A stretch of 64,000 nt of DNA from Deltaproteobacteria bacterium (GTDB lineage Bacteria > Myxococcota > Kuafuiibacteriia > Kuafuiibacteriales > Kuafuiibacteriaceae), in the NCBI GenBank assembly GCA_020632995.1, contig JACKEN010000003.1:606960-670959 (forward strand). The letters are read 5' to 3'. Each line of letters starts with the position of its first letter. Positions within the stretch are counted from its first letter, which is position 1. Made by a program: the position numbers and the translations under genes. This document shows, one piece after another, positions 1-8,979 of the stretch. The notes beneath the pieces were generated by a model. The model did not search any database, had not been told where the DNA came from, and saw nothing but the letters and a program-made list of their open reading frames with translations.

Positions 1-66
1 GCCGCGGCAGGTGAGCGCGGTCGCCCCCGGGGGCGGGCGGGGCGGGATGCTGCTAGCATACGCCGC

Positions 67-738
67 ATGAAGCTCGCCCCAGCCCTGTTCACTCTCGCCC
101 TCGTCGCACCCACGGCCGCCTCCGCCCAGGACTCCGCTGGGAACGGCCGGGAGGCGGTCCACAACGCGGTGGAGCGCGCCCGCGACAACCGCCAGAGCGC
201 CGACGATCACGTCGACCTCATCCGCATCGCCGACATCGTGCGGGACTGGGAGGCCGCGGTGGCGGCCAAGGACAAGGCCAAGGAGAAGGCGGCAGACCTC
301 CGTCTGCAGGCCTGGTTGCGGCAGGAGCTGCGGGAGGAGCGCCGCGAGGCGGGCCAGGCGGCGGCCGAGCGCGGCCAGGCGAGGGCAGAGCGCGATCGCT
401 CGCGGCGCGAGGCGCGCAGTGGTGGGGCCAAGGACCGCGCCGACCTGCGGGACGATCGCAGGGATCTGCGGGACGATCGCAGGGACGCCAGGGAGGCCAC
501 GGTGGAGGTGGCGGTGCTGAAGAAGACCGCGAGCGAGCTGGACGAGCTGGCCCCGGCGTTCGCGAAGGGCACCGCCACCGCCGCCCAGTATACGAAGAAG
601 CGGACCCTGCTCCGGAGCCTGATCCGCGGGGAGCGCCGGGAGGTCCGCCAAGACGCCCAGGAGCGGCGCGAGGATCGTCGGGAGCGCAAGGAAGACGCGC
701 GGGAGCGGCGTGAAGACCGACGCACGCGTCGCAAGTGA
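67..738 (+). CDS. Secreted, highly charged alpha-helical protein of unknown function
   Basis: The 223-residue product starts with a clear signal peptide (about residues 1-20, ending ASA), so it is probably exported to the periplasm. The mature part is almost entirely Arg, Asp, Glu and Ala and should form long helices or coiled coil. It holds a short tandem repeat (DLRDDRR twice, near residue 140) and a C-terminal run of ERRED/RRERK-like units. No enzyme motif or known domain is visible. It stands alone, followed by a likely intrinsic terminator. A structural or nucleic-acid-binding role would be speculation. Confidence 0.7.
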   Translation: MKLAPALFTLALVAPTAASAQDSAGNGREAVHNAVERARDNRQSADDHVDLIRIADIVRDWEAAVAAKDKAKEKAADLRLQAWLRQELREERREAGQAAAERGQARAERDRSRREARSGGAKDRADLRDDRRDLRDDRRDAREATVEVAVLKKTASELDELAPAFAKGTATAAQYTKKRTLLRSLIRGERREVRQDAQERREDRRERKEDARERREDRRTRRK

Positions 739-764
739 AGTTGCGTGATGAATAGCGCCTCATG

Positions 765-799
765 ACGCACCGCGCCGTTCCGTTGGGCGTTGCGTTTTT
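765..799 (+). terminator. Likely intrinsic terminator after the charged secreted protein
   Basis: The arms ACGCA and TGCGT pair at the base. Inner CGC/GCG and CC/GG pairs are separated by single mismatches. The 3' arm is followed directly by five T residues. It sits between the stop at 738 and the next gene at 827. Seen by eye; no folding energy was computed. Confidence 0.5.
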
Positions 800-826
800 C
801 ATTTCGGGGGGCTAATCGCCCTCATC

Positions 827-1825
827 ATGGCAATCAGGTCGAAGATCCTCGGCACCGGCCACTACGTCCCCGAGCGGGTGGTGACCAACGCGGAGCTGGA
901 GTCCCTCATGGACACCACCGACGAGTGGATCCAGCAGCGCACCGGCATCCGTGAGCGGCGCTGGATCGACAAGGAGTGCGGGGCGTCCGACCTCGCCAAG
1001 CCCGCGGCCGAGGCCGCGCTCGAGATGGCGGGTCTCGAGGCGAAGGACATCGACGCGATCATCTTCGCGAGCCTCTCCCCCGACTACAACTTCCCCGGCT
1101 CCGGCTGCTTGATGACCGATCTGCTCGGCATCCCCGGCACCCCCGCGGTCGACATCCGCAACCAGTGCAGCGGCTTCGTGTACGGTCTGCAGATCGCCGA
1201 CGCGTACATCCGGTCCGGCATCTACAAGAACGTGCTCTTCATCGGCTCCGAGGTGCACTCCACCGGCCTCGACCTCAGCACCCGCGGGCGCGACGTGTCG
1301 GTGATCTTCGGCGACGGCGCCGGCGCGGTCCTCCTCGGGCCCAGCGACGATCCTTCGCAAGGTATCTTGACGACCCTGGCTGGCGCCGATGGCGCCTACG
1401 CCAAGGAGCTGTGGGTCGAGATGCCCGCCTCCCGCTTCATCCCCCGGCTCACCCTGGAGGGCATGGAGGAGGGCCGCCACTTCCCCCGCATGAACGGGCG
1501 CGAGGTGTTCAAGCACGCGGTGCGCAAGCTCCCCGACGCGGTGGTCACCGCCCTCAAGAGCTGCGAGCTGGGGGTGGAGGACGTCGACCTCTTCATCCCC
1601 CACCAGGCCAACCTCCGCATCGCCGAGGCGGTGCAGAAGGCCCTGGGGCTGCCGGACGAGAAGGTCTACAACAACATCATGCACTACGGGAATACCACGG
1701 CGGCTTCGATCCCCATCGCCCTGGACGAGTGCATTCGCTCCGGCCGCCTCCAGCGCGGGCAGCTCTTCGCCTGCGGCGCCTTTGGTGCGGGTTTCACCTG
1801 GGGTTCGGCCATCATCCGCTTCTAG
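827..1825 (+). CDS. fabH: 3-oxoacyl-ACP synthase III family protein (FabH-type)
   Basis: This 332-residue protein belongs to the ketoacyl-ACP synthase III family, which condenses an acyl-CoA starter with malonyl-ACP to begin fatty acid or related chain synthesis in the cytosol. The family triad is intact: Cys114 in QCSGF, His259 in PHQAN and Asn289 in YGNTTAAS. The N-terminal ILGTGHYVPERVVTN and TDEWI..RTGI signatures are typical, and the length is normal. No acyl carrier protein or other fab gene lies beside it, so it may be a paralogue with a special starter unit rather than the housekeeping FabH. The ATG start follows GGGGGGCTAATCGCCCTCATC without a strong ribosome site. Confidence 0.85.
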   Translation: MAIRSKILGTGHYVPERVVTNAELESLMDTTDEWIQQRTGIRERRWIDKECGASDLAKPAAEAALEMAGLEAKDIDAIIFASLSPDYNFPGSGCLMTDLLGIPGTPAVDIRNQCSGFVYGLQIADAYIRSGIYKNVLFIGSEVHSTGLDLSTRGRDVSVIFGDGAGAVLLGPSDDPSQGILTTLAGADGAYAKELWVEMPASRFIPRLTLEGMEEGRHFPRMNGREVFKHAVRKLPDAVVTALKSCELGVEDVDLFIPHQANLRIAEAVQKALGLPDEKVYNNIMHYGNTTAASIPIALDECIRSGRLQRGQLFACGAFGAGFTWGSAIIRF

Positions 1826-1850
1826 TCGAGCCTCCTCCGCACAATCCAAC

Positions 1851-1917
1851 TTGACGTTCACGTCAGGTTCTCTAAGCTCCACTTGTCCGGCCGAACTTGA
1901 CCCTTACGTAAAGGTCA
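1851..1917 (+). promoter_or_regulatory. Paired palindromes upstream of the MerR-isc operon
   Basis: Two related palindromes precede the regulator gene. TGACGTTCACGTCA at 1852-1865 has arms TGACGT and ACGTCA. TGACCCTTACGTAAAGGTCA at 1898-1917 is a 20-base near-perfect palindrome with two mismatched positions. Both are preceded by the same ACT bases (ACTTGAC) and carry a TTGAC element that could be a -35 box. Spaced dyads of this kind between promoter elements are how MerR-family regulators bind, so autoregulation of the operon is the natural reading. The exact promoter cannot be fixed from sequence alone. Confidence 0.55.
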
Positions 1918-1939
1918 GGCTCCGGACGAGAAGAGCAGC

Positions 1940-2458
1940 ATGTCCTCCATCCTCCCCATCGTCGGCCGCGTAGCGGCTGCACCGGCCTTGCGGATCGGTG
2001 ACCTGGCACGTCAGGCGGGCAAGAGCGCCCGCGCGGTGCGCCTGTACGAGGACCTGGGCCTGCTGGGCCCGGCCCACCGCACCGACGGCGGCCACCGGGT
2101 CTACGGCGATGACGCGCTGGTCCGGCTGGGGTGGATCGACAAGCTCCAGGTGCTGGGCATGTCCCTCCCGGACATCAAGTCCTTCCTGGACGAGCTGGAG
2201 GACGCGGCCACCGGCCCCGCCGCGATGGAGCGGGTGCGGGGCATGTTCCGGACGAAGCTGGCCGAAGTCCGGGCCCAGGTGGACGCCTTGGAGGCCCTGA
2301 GCGCCGAGCTCAGGGACGGGCTCTCCTACCTGGAGACGTGCCACGACTGCTCGACCAACACCGACCTGGGCGGGTGTCGCGCCTGCGACCACGACCACGC
2401 CATCGAGCCGCCGCTCTTGATCACCGGCATCCATCGAGGGGCGAAGGGAAGCGACTGA
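1940..2458 (+). CDS. MerR-family regulator with C-terminal cysteine cluster, first gene of isc operon
   Basis: The 172-residue protein has an N-terminal MerR winged helix (LRIGDLARQAGKSARAVRLYE, from about residue 17), a dimerisation helix, and a C-terminal cluster Cys134-x2-Cys137-x8-Cys146-x2-Cys149 followed by DHDH. It lies 1 base before iscS, where enterobacteria carry iscR, and two palindromes lie upstream. Inference: it senses Fe-S status, metal or redox state through the cysteines and controls the isc genes. The cysteine spacing is not that of SoxR (CxxCxCx5C). It could instead be a zinc or heavy-metal sensor. The family call is firm and the ligand is unknown. Confidence 0.85.
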   Translation: MSSILPIVGRVAAAPALRIGDLARQAGKSARAVRLYEDLGLLGPAHRTDGGHRVYGDDALVRLGWIDKLQVLGMSLPDIKSFLDELEDAATGPAAMERVRGMFRTKLAEVRAQVDALEALSAELRDGLSYLETCHDCSTNTDLGGCRACDHDHAIEPPLLITGIHRGAKGSD

Positions 2459-2459
2459 C

Positions 2460-3830
2460 ATGACGGTCAAGACCCCCATCTACATGGACTACAACTCCAC
2501 CACCCCGATCGACCCGCGGGTGCTGGAGAAGATGCAACCATACTTGCGTGACGTGTTCGGCAACGCGGCCTCGCGCTCCCACCAGTTCGGGTGGGTGGCG
2601 GAGGAGGCGGTGGACTACGCCCGCGAGCAGGTCGCGAAGCTGGTCGGCGCCACCCCGGCGGAGATCATCTTCACCTCCGGCGCCACCGAGTCCGACAACC
2701 TGGCCCTCAAGGGCGTGGCGCACATGTACGGCATGACCGACGCCGACAAGCTGCTCCTCGACTCGATCGCGAAGGGGCACGCGCAGGGCACCTTGCCCAA
2801 CGCGGCCGACATGGTGCCCCCGCGCTTCGGCTCCGTCGACCTCGACGCCATCGCCAAGGAGGGCGCCTTCGAGCTGTTCAAGGACCGCGGTGACCACATC
2901 ATCACCGTGGCCACCGAGCACAAGGCGATCCTCGACAGCGCCAAGCGCCTCGAGAAGGAGGGCTTCAAGGTCACCTTCGCGCCGGTCCACAAGAACGGGC
3001 TCGTCGACCTCGACGCCCTGAGGGCGGCCATCACCCCGCGCACCATCCTGGTCTCGATCATGATGGCGAACAACGAGATCGGGGTGATCCAGCCGGTGCA
3101 GGAGATCGGCGCCCTCTGCCGCGAGAAGGGCGTGGTGTTCCACACCGACGCGACGCAGGCGGTGGGCAAGATCCCGGTCGACGTGAACGCGCTGAACATC
3201 GACCTGATGTCGATCAGCGCCCACAAGATGTACGGGCCGAAGGGCATCGGCGCCCTCTACGTGCGGCGCAGGAAGCCCCGCGTGCGCCTCGAGGCGAACA
3301 TCGACGGCGGCGGGCACGAGCGCGGCATGCGCTCGGGCACCCTGAACGTGGCGGGCATCGTAGGCCTCGGCGCGGCGGCGGAGCTCTGCACGAAGGAGCT
3401 CGAGGCCGAGATGGCCAAGACCCGGGCCCTGCGGGACCGCCTGTGGCACAAGCTCTCCACCGATCTCGACGAGATCTTCCTGAACGGTGACCCGGAGCGG
3501 CGGCTCCCGGGCAACCTGAACGTGTCCTTCGCGTATGTAGAGGGAGAGGCGCTGATGATGGCCATCAAGGATGTGGCGGTCTCCAGCGGCTCGGCCTGCA
3601 CCTCGGCGTCCCTGGAGCCCTCCTACGTGCTCCGGGCCCTGGGGGTGGGTGACGACCTGGCCCACAGCTCGATCCGCTTCGGGATCGGGCGCTTCACCAC
3701 CGAGGAAGAGGTGGACTACGTGGGTCAGCTGGTGGTGGACGCGGTGCGGCGGCTCCGCGAGATGTCCCCCCTGTACGAGATGGCGAAGGAAGGCATCGAT
3801 CTGGCCAGCATTGAGTGGGCGGCCCACTGA
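2460..3830 (+). CDS. iscS: Cysteine desulfurase IscS
   Basis: IscS is a PLP enzyme that removes sulfur from cysteine and passes it as persulfide to the IscU scaffold. The PLP lysine is Lys256 in SAHKMYGPKG and the catalytic loop cysteine is Cys380 in SGSACTSAS. At 456 residues it is about 50 longer than ordinary IscS (near 404). The extra segment lies at about residues 90-140, between GVAHMYG and HIITVATEHKAIL, and is in frame with normal codon use, so it looks like a genuine insertion near the active-site entrance. The gene follows the MerR regulator and precedes iscU by 12 bases. Confidence 0.95.
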   Translation: MTVKTPIYMDYNSTTPIDPRVLEKMQPYLRDVFGNAASRSHQFGWVAEEAVDYAREQVAKLVGATPAEIIFTSGATESDNLALKGVAHMYGMTDADKLLLDSIAKGHAQGTLPNAADMVPPRFGSVDLDAIAKEGAFELFKDRGDHIITVATEHKAILDSAKRLEKEGFKVTFAPVHKNGLVDLDALRAAITPRTILVSIMMANNEIGVIQPVQEIGALCREKGVVFHTDATQAVGKIPVDVNALNIDLMSISAHKMYGPKGIGALYVRRRKPRVRLEANIDGGGHERGMRSGTLNVAGIVGLGAAAELCTKELEAEMAKTRALRDRLWHKLSTDLDEIFLNGDPERRLPGNLNVSFAYVEGEALMMAIKDVAVSSGSACTSASLEPSYVLRALGVGDDLAHSSIRFGIGRFTTEEEVDYVGQLVVDAVRRLREMSPLYEMAKEGIDLASIEWAAH

Positions 3831-3842
3831 GGAGCGACGAGC

Positions 3843-4235
3843 ATGGCGTACAACGACAAGGTCATCGACCACTACGAGAACCCCCGGAACGTGGGGACCC
3901 TGGACAAGGACGACCCCAGCGTGGGCACCGGCCTGGTCGGGGCCCCGGCGTGTGGCGACGTGATGCGCCTGCAGATCAAGGTCAGCGACGACGGCGTCAT
4001 CGAGGACGCGAAGTTCAAGACCTTCGGCTGCGGCTCCGCCATCGCCTCGAGCTCGCTCGTGACCGAGTGGGTGAAGGGCAAGAGCGTGGAGTGGGCGGAG
4101 GGGCTCAAGAACGAGTCCATCGTCGAGGAGCTGTCGCTCCCGCCGGTGAAGGTCCACTGCTCGGTGCTCGCCGAGGACGCGATCAAGGCCGCCGTGGCGG
4201 ACTGGAAGAAGAAGAAGCAACAGCCCCAGGGCTGA
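3843..4235 (+). CDS. iscU: Iron-sulfur cluster assembly scaffold IscU
   Basis: IscU is the scaffold on which the [2Fe-2S] cluster is built before transfer. The three cluster cysteines fall at positions 37 (PACGD), 63 (FGCGS) and 106 (VHCSV), the same numbering as in E. coli IscU. The LPPVK motif recognised by the HscA chaperone is present just before Cys106, at about residues 99-103. The length of 130 residues is normal. Its place between iscS and iscA, with hscBA downstream, fits a complete ISC system. Confidence 0.96.
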   Translation: MAYNDKVIDHYENPRNVGTLDKDDPSVGTGLVGAPACGDVMRLQIKVSDDGVIEDAKFKTFGCGSAIASSSLVTEWVKGKSVEWAEGLKNESIVEELSLPPVKVHCSVLAEDAIKAAVADWKKKKQQPQG

Positions 4236-4256
4236 GGCTCGCGAAAGGACGAAGAC

Positions 4257-4628
4257 ATGGCACTCGAGGTGCTCCAACAGACGCCCGTGGCCACCGGCAC
4301 CCTGGAGGTGACGGAGGCCGCCGCCAAGGCGATCACCAAGTACCTGAAGGAGCACGACGCCCCCGAGGGCGCGGGGCTCCGGGTCGGGGTCCGCGGCGGT
4401 GGCTGCAGCGGCCTGTCGTACTACCTGGACGTCGACGCGACCCCCAAGGCGCACGACAAGGTGATCGACGCGTTCGGGGTGAAGGTCTTCGTCGACCCGA
4501 AGAGCATGATCTTCCTCCAGGGGAGCAAGCTGCACTTCGTCACCGGCCTCATGGAGTCCGGCTTCAAGTTCATCAACCCCAACGCGGGTAAGGGCTGCGG
4601 CTGCGGCGAGAGCTTCTCGCCCGCCTAG
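4257..4628 (+). CDS. iscA: A-type iron-sulfur carrier IscA
   Basis: This 123-residue A-type carrier accepts an Fe-S cluster or iron and delivers it to target proteins. The family's three cysteines are visible: Cys50 in GGGCSGLSY and Cys114/Cys116 in GCGCGES. An N-terminal tail of about 15 residues precedes the typical VTEAAAKAI start of the domain. It lies 21 bases after iscU and ahead of hscB. ErpA or SufA would look similar, but the operon position favours IscA. Confidence 0.92.
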   Translation: MALEVLQQTPVATGTLEVTEAAAKAITKYLKEHDAPEGAGLRVGVRGGGCSGLSYYLDVDATPKAHDKVIDAFGVKVFVDPKSMIFLQGSKLHFVTGLMESGFKFINPNAGKGCGCGESFSPA

Positions 4629-4651
4629 CGCCCCTCGCGCGGCACCTCGTC

Positions 4652-5244
4652 ATGGCCGACTGCTGGTCCTGCGGCGCCGAGCGCGGCGTCGACTTCTTCT
4701 GTCCAACCTGCGGCAAGATCCAGGCCGCCTCGCCCAAGACCACGCTCTTCGAGGCCCTGGGCCTGCCGGCCCGGATGCGCCTGGAGCGCGGGGACGTCGA
4801 CAAGGCGTTCCGGGAGGCGTCGCGGAACGTGCACCCCGATCGCTTCGCCCAGGCGGCGCCGATGGAGCGCAAGCTGGCTTTACAGCTCACCGAGCTGGTG
4901 AACCAGGCCCACCAGACCCTGCGCGACCCGCGCCGTCGGGCCGAGTACCTGCTGAAGGCCGAGGGGGTCGAGGTCGGGCATGATCAGGCGCGCACCCGCG
5001 ATCGCGCCTTCTTGATGGAGATGCTGGAGCTCCAGGAGCGGGTGGACGAGACCAGCGAAGTGGCCGGGCTGGAGCAGATGCTGAAGGACGCCAAAGCGCG
5101 CACCAAGCACCTCCTGGCGGGCCTCGAGGCCTACCTGGACGATGGGGTGGGCGAGCAGGCGGTCGCCGCGCGGGCGGTGGAGGAGCTGCGCTACATGGAG
5201 CGGCTCGCCGAGCGCATCGATGCGAAGCTCGAGGAGATGTACTG

Positions 5245-5245
<1 letters not shown>
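4652..5245 (+). CDS. hscB: Fe-S co-chaperone HscB with N-terminal CxxC zinc-finger-like module
   Basis: HscB is the J-domain partner that brings IscU to HscA. The N-terminus has Cys4-x2-Cys7 and Cys17-x2-Cys20, a rubredoxin-like metal knuckle absent from E. coli HscB but known in mitochondrial HSCB. A J domain follows with the HPD motif at residues 61-63 (NVHPDRF). The C-terminal helical IscU-binding domain includes FLMEMLELQE. The length is 197 residues. Its TGA overlaps the ATG of hscA by one base, so the two are probably translationally coupled. Confidence 0.92.
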
Positions 5246-7137
<1,892 letters not shown>

Positions 7138-7214
7138 CGCCTTCTCTGAAAAGAACTCAGACCTCCTCTCAGTAGGACGGATACACGGCACGGTGCGCCG
7201 TGGAGGAGGTTACC

Positions 7215-7793
7215 TTGGCTCTTCTTCTCCGGTCATCGTTCGGCCTGAACGCGGGCCTCGTTCTCTTGTTCGCGGGCGCGGGATGCAGTGGCGGACCTGA
7301 TGAGGTCGAGGTCGAATCGTCCTCGAACGCTCTGTGTGCGACCCCGAATCCTCCGGTCCCCTTCACTTCCGTGACGCTCAACGGGAGCTGCAGTCAATCG
7401 GAGGACTGCTACGTGCAGGCGAATGCGCCCGCCGGCGTAGTTGCCGTTCGCATCGTCCAGCCCGCGGACATCAACAAGGTGCGCTTCATAGGTGAGATCG
7501 TAGACTGTCCCGGCGGGCATTGCTCCTGCAGTTCGCGCGTGGTCCGTGGGAGGCTCTGGAGGCGCAACTCCAACACGGGTTGCTGGTCTTATATGAGCGA
7601 AGTGTCTACCTCTGGGCAGTACCACTATGGCGTGTGTGGGGTTCGCGAGATGGGCTGGACCATGCCAGACCCGCTCGACTTCCCCTACGACGAGGCTGTT
7701 GTCCAGATCGTGGAGGACTGGGGTCGTCCCGTCGAGCATACCTTCACCGTCCGTGTGGTGCACTACTACTACGATGGTGGCGCCCCACCGTGA
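7215..7793 (+). CDS. Small secreted lipoprotein of unknown function
   Basis: The best start is the TTG at 7215, six bases after a strong GGAGGAGG ribosome site; an in-frame GTG at 7200 would place that site inside the gene. The 192-residue product begins with a hydrophobic signal (LNAGLVLLFAG) and a likely lipid-accepting Cys24 (GAGCSGG). The body is rich in Cys, Trp and Tyr and has no known domain. Third codon positions are less GC-rich than in neighbouring genes (many CTT, ATA, GTA), which hints at later acquisition. The function is unknown. Confidence 0.6.
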   Translation: MALLLRSSFGLNAGLVLLFAGAGCSGGPDEVEVESSSNALCATPNPPVPFTSVTLNGSCSQSEDCYVQANAPAGVVAVRIVQPADINKVRFIGEIVDCPGGHCSCSSRVVRGRLWRRNSNTGCWSYMSEVSTSGQYHYGVCGVREMGWTMPDPLDFPYDEAVVQIVEDWGRPVEHTFTVRVVHYYYDGGAPP

Positions 7794-7869
7794 CGCCGTC
7801 GCCGTCTGCACCGGATCCGCAGGGAGATTCGGCGAATAATCGCGCGAGGCACCGGGCACCCACCGCGCG

Positions 7870-8805
7870 ATGCCCATGAACACCCCCGCGCGCACGCGCG
7901 CTCGCACCCACGTCTTTGCCCTCGCGTTGGCGGCCCTGGGCGCCGGCTCCACCGGCTGCACCGAGATCTTCGCGGTGGACTTCACCGACCCTTTCTATGT
8001 CGCCGGCATGAACCCGCAGGGCGGGACGCCGGCTGGTCCGACCGGCGACATCATCCTCACCGAGGGTGACGTCACCGTCTCTGCCAACACCAACGGCGGG
8101 CTCGCGCAGCACATCCGGCTGAACGGCACCACGAACCAGGTGGCGGTCGCGGAGTTCATCCCCACCCCCACCGGGCCGGAGGACCACTACCTGGTCTCCT
8201 TCCTCGGCAGCAAGCAGAGCAACCAGCCGGGGGCGACGTTCATCATGGTCTACGGGGAGGACGCGATGGGGCACGAGGTCTACCTCTGCTCCTTCGCCAT
8301 CGCAGGCTCGAAGGGCGCACCGAACGGGGCGTGGGCGGCCGTCTACTACGCCGACGGCAAGAGCCTCGAGACCGAGAAGTTCATGGACTCGGAGGTCTAC
8401 CTCGACGTCCCGCACCGCGTGAACCTGCGGATCAACCGCGCGGCCCAGACCGTGTTCGCCTCGTACACCGCGCTGCACCCGAGCGGCGCCACCACCTCGG
8501 ACGAGGTGGAGGTCGCCTTCGACGCGCCGTTCACCAAGCTGTCGAAGGTCCGCGCGTACGCCGAGGGCGCCACCGGCGACTACCGCCTGCAGGCCATGCA
8601 CATGAGCGCCTGGTCGTCGGCCGAGCAGTCGCGCGTCGTCGACACCGCCCGGCGCTATGGCCTGCTGCGCTCGCCCTACGGCCAGGACGCGACCCTCGCC
8701 GAGGAGCAGCGCCTCCTCGACACGGCCTTCGCCGCGTCGCCCGCGGAGCTGCGCCGCTGGCTGCCCACCACCACCATCGAGATCATCGACGCCATCCGAC
8801 CGTGA
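7870..8805 (+). CDS. Secreted lipoprotein of unknown function
   Basis: The 311-residue product has an Arg-rich n-region, a hydrophobic stretch and a lipobox-like GAGSTGC, giving an outer- or inner-membrane lipoprotein. The middle reads like a beta-sandwich: alternating hydrophobic strands such as VAVAEFIPTPTGP and LVSFLGSKQSN, with a lectin/concanavalin-like look. No motif allows a firm call. The C-terminus is helical (WSSAEQSRVVDTARRYG). It sits alone between the small lipoprotein and the kinase gene. Confidence 0.65.
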   Translation: MPMNTPARTRARTHVFALALAALGAGSTGCTEIFAVDFTDPFYVAGMNPQGGTPAGPTGDIILTEGDVTVSANTNGGLAQHIRLNGTTNQVAVAEFIPTPTGPEDHYLVSFLGSKQSNQPGATFIMVYGEDAMGHEVYLCSFAIAGSKGAPNGAWAAVYYADGKSLETEKFMDSEVYLDVPHRVNLRINRAAQTVFASYTALHPSGATTSDEVEVAFDAPFTKLSKVRAYAEGATGDYRLQAMHMSAWSSAEQSRVVDTARRYGLLRSPYGQDATLAEEQRLLDTAFAASPAELRRWLPTTTIEIIDAIRP

Positions 8806-8979
8806 TACGCAGCACGCTCGTCTCAGCCTGGTCGGTTCCCCGCTGCACCGGTGTGCCCGTCCCTCGGCTGAGACCGCGGCCTTGCGGCCCTGACCCAGCG
8901 CGGCGCACGACCGAGAAACAACCCCCACCTTCGCCCGGTTGTGTGATCCGTCCGCTGCACTGCGCTATCCTGGGCCTCC

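Noticed and set aside
2421..4535. Long minus-strand open frame (704 codons) opposite the isc genes, and similar long antisense frames elsewhere (for example 45067-47277, 47428-49461, 59617-62496)
   Set aside because: These are mirror images of real, high-GC3 genes on the other strand. They encode low-complexity Arg/Gly/His-rich products without motifs, while the opposite strand carries clear catalytic residues.
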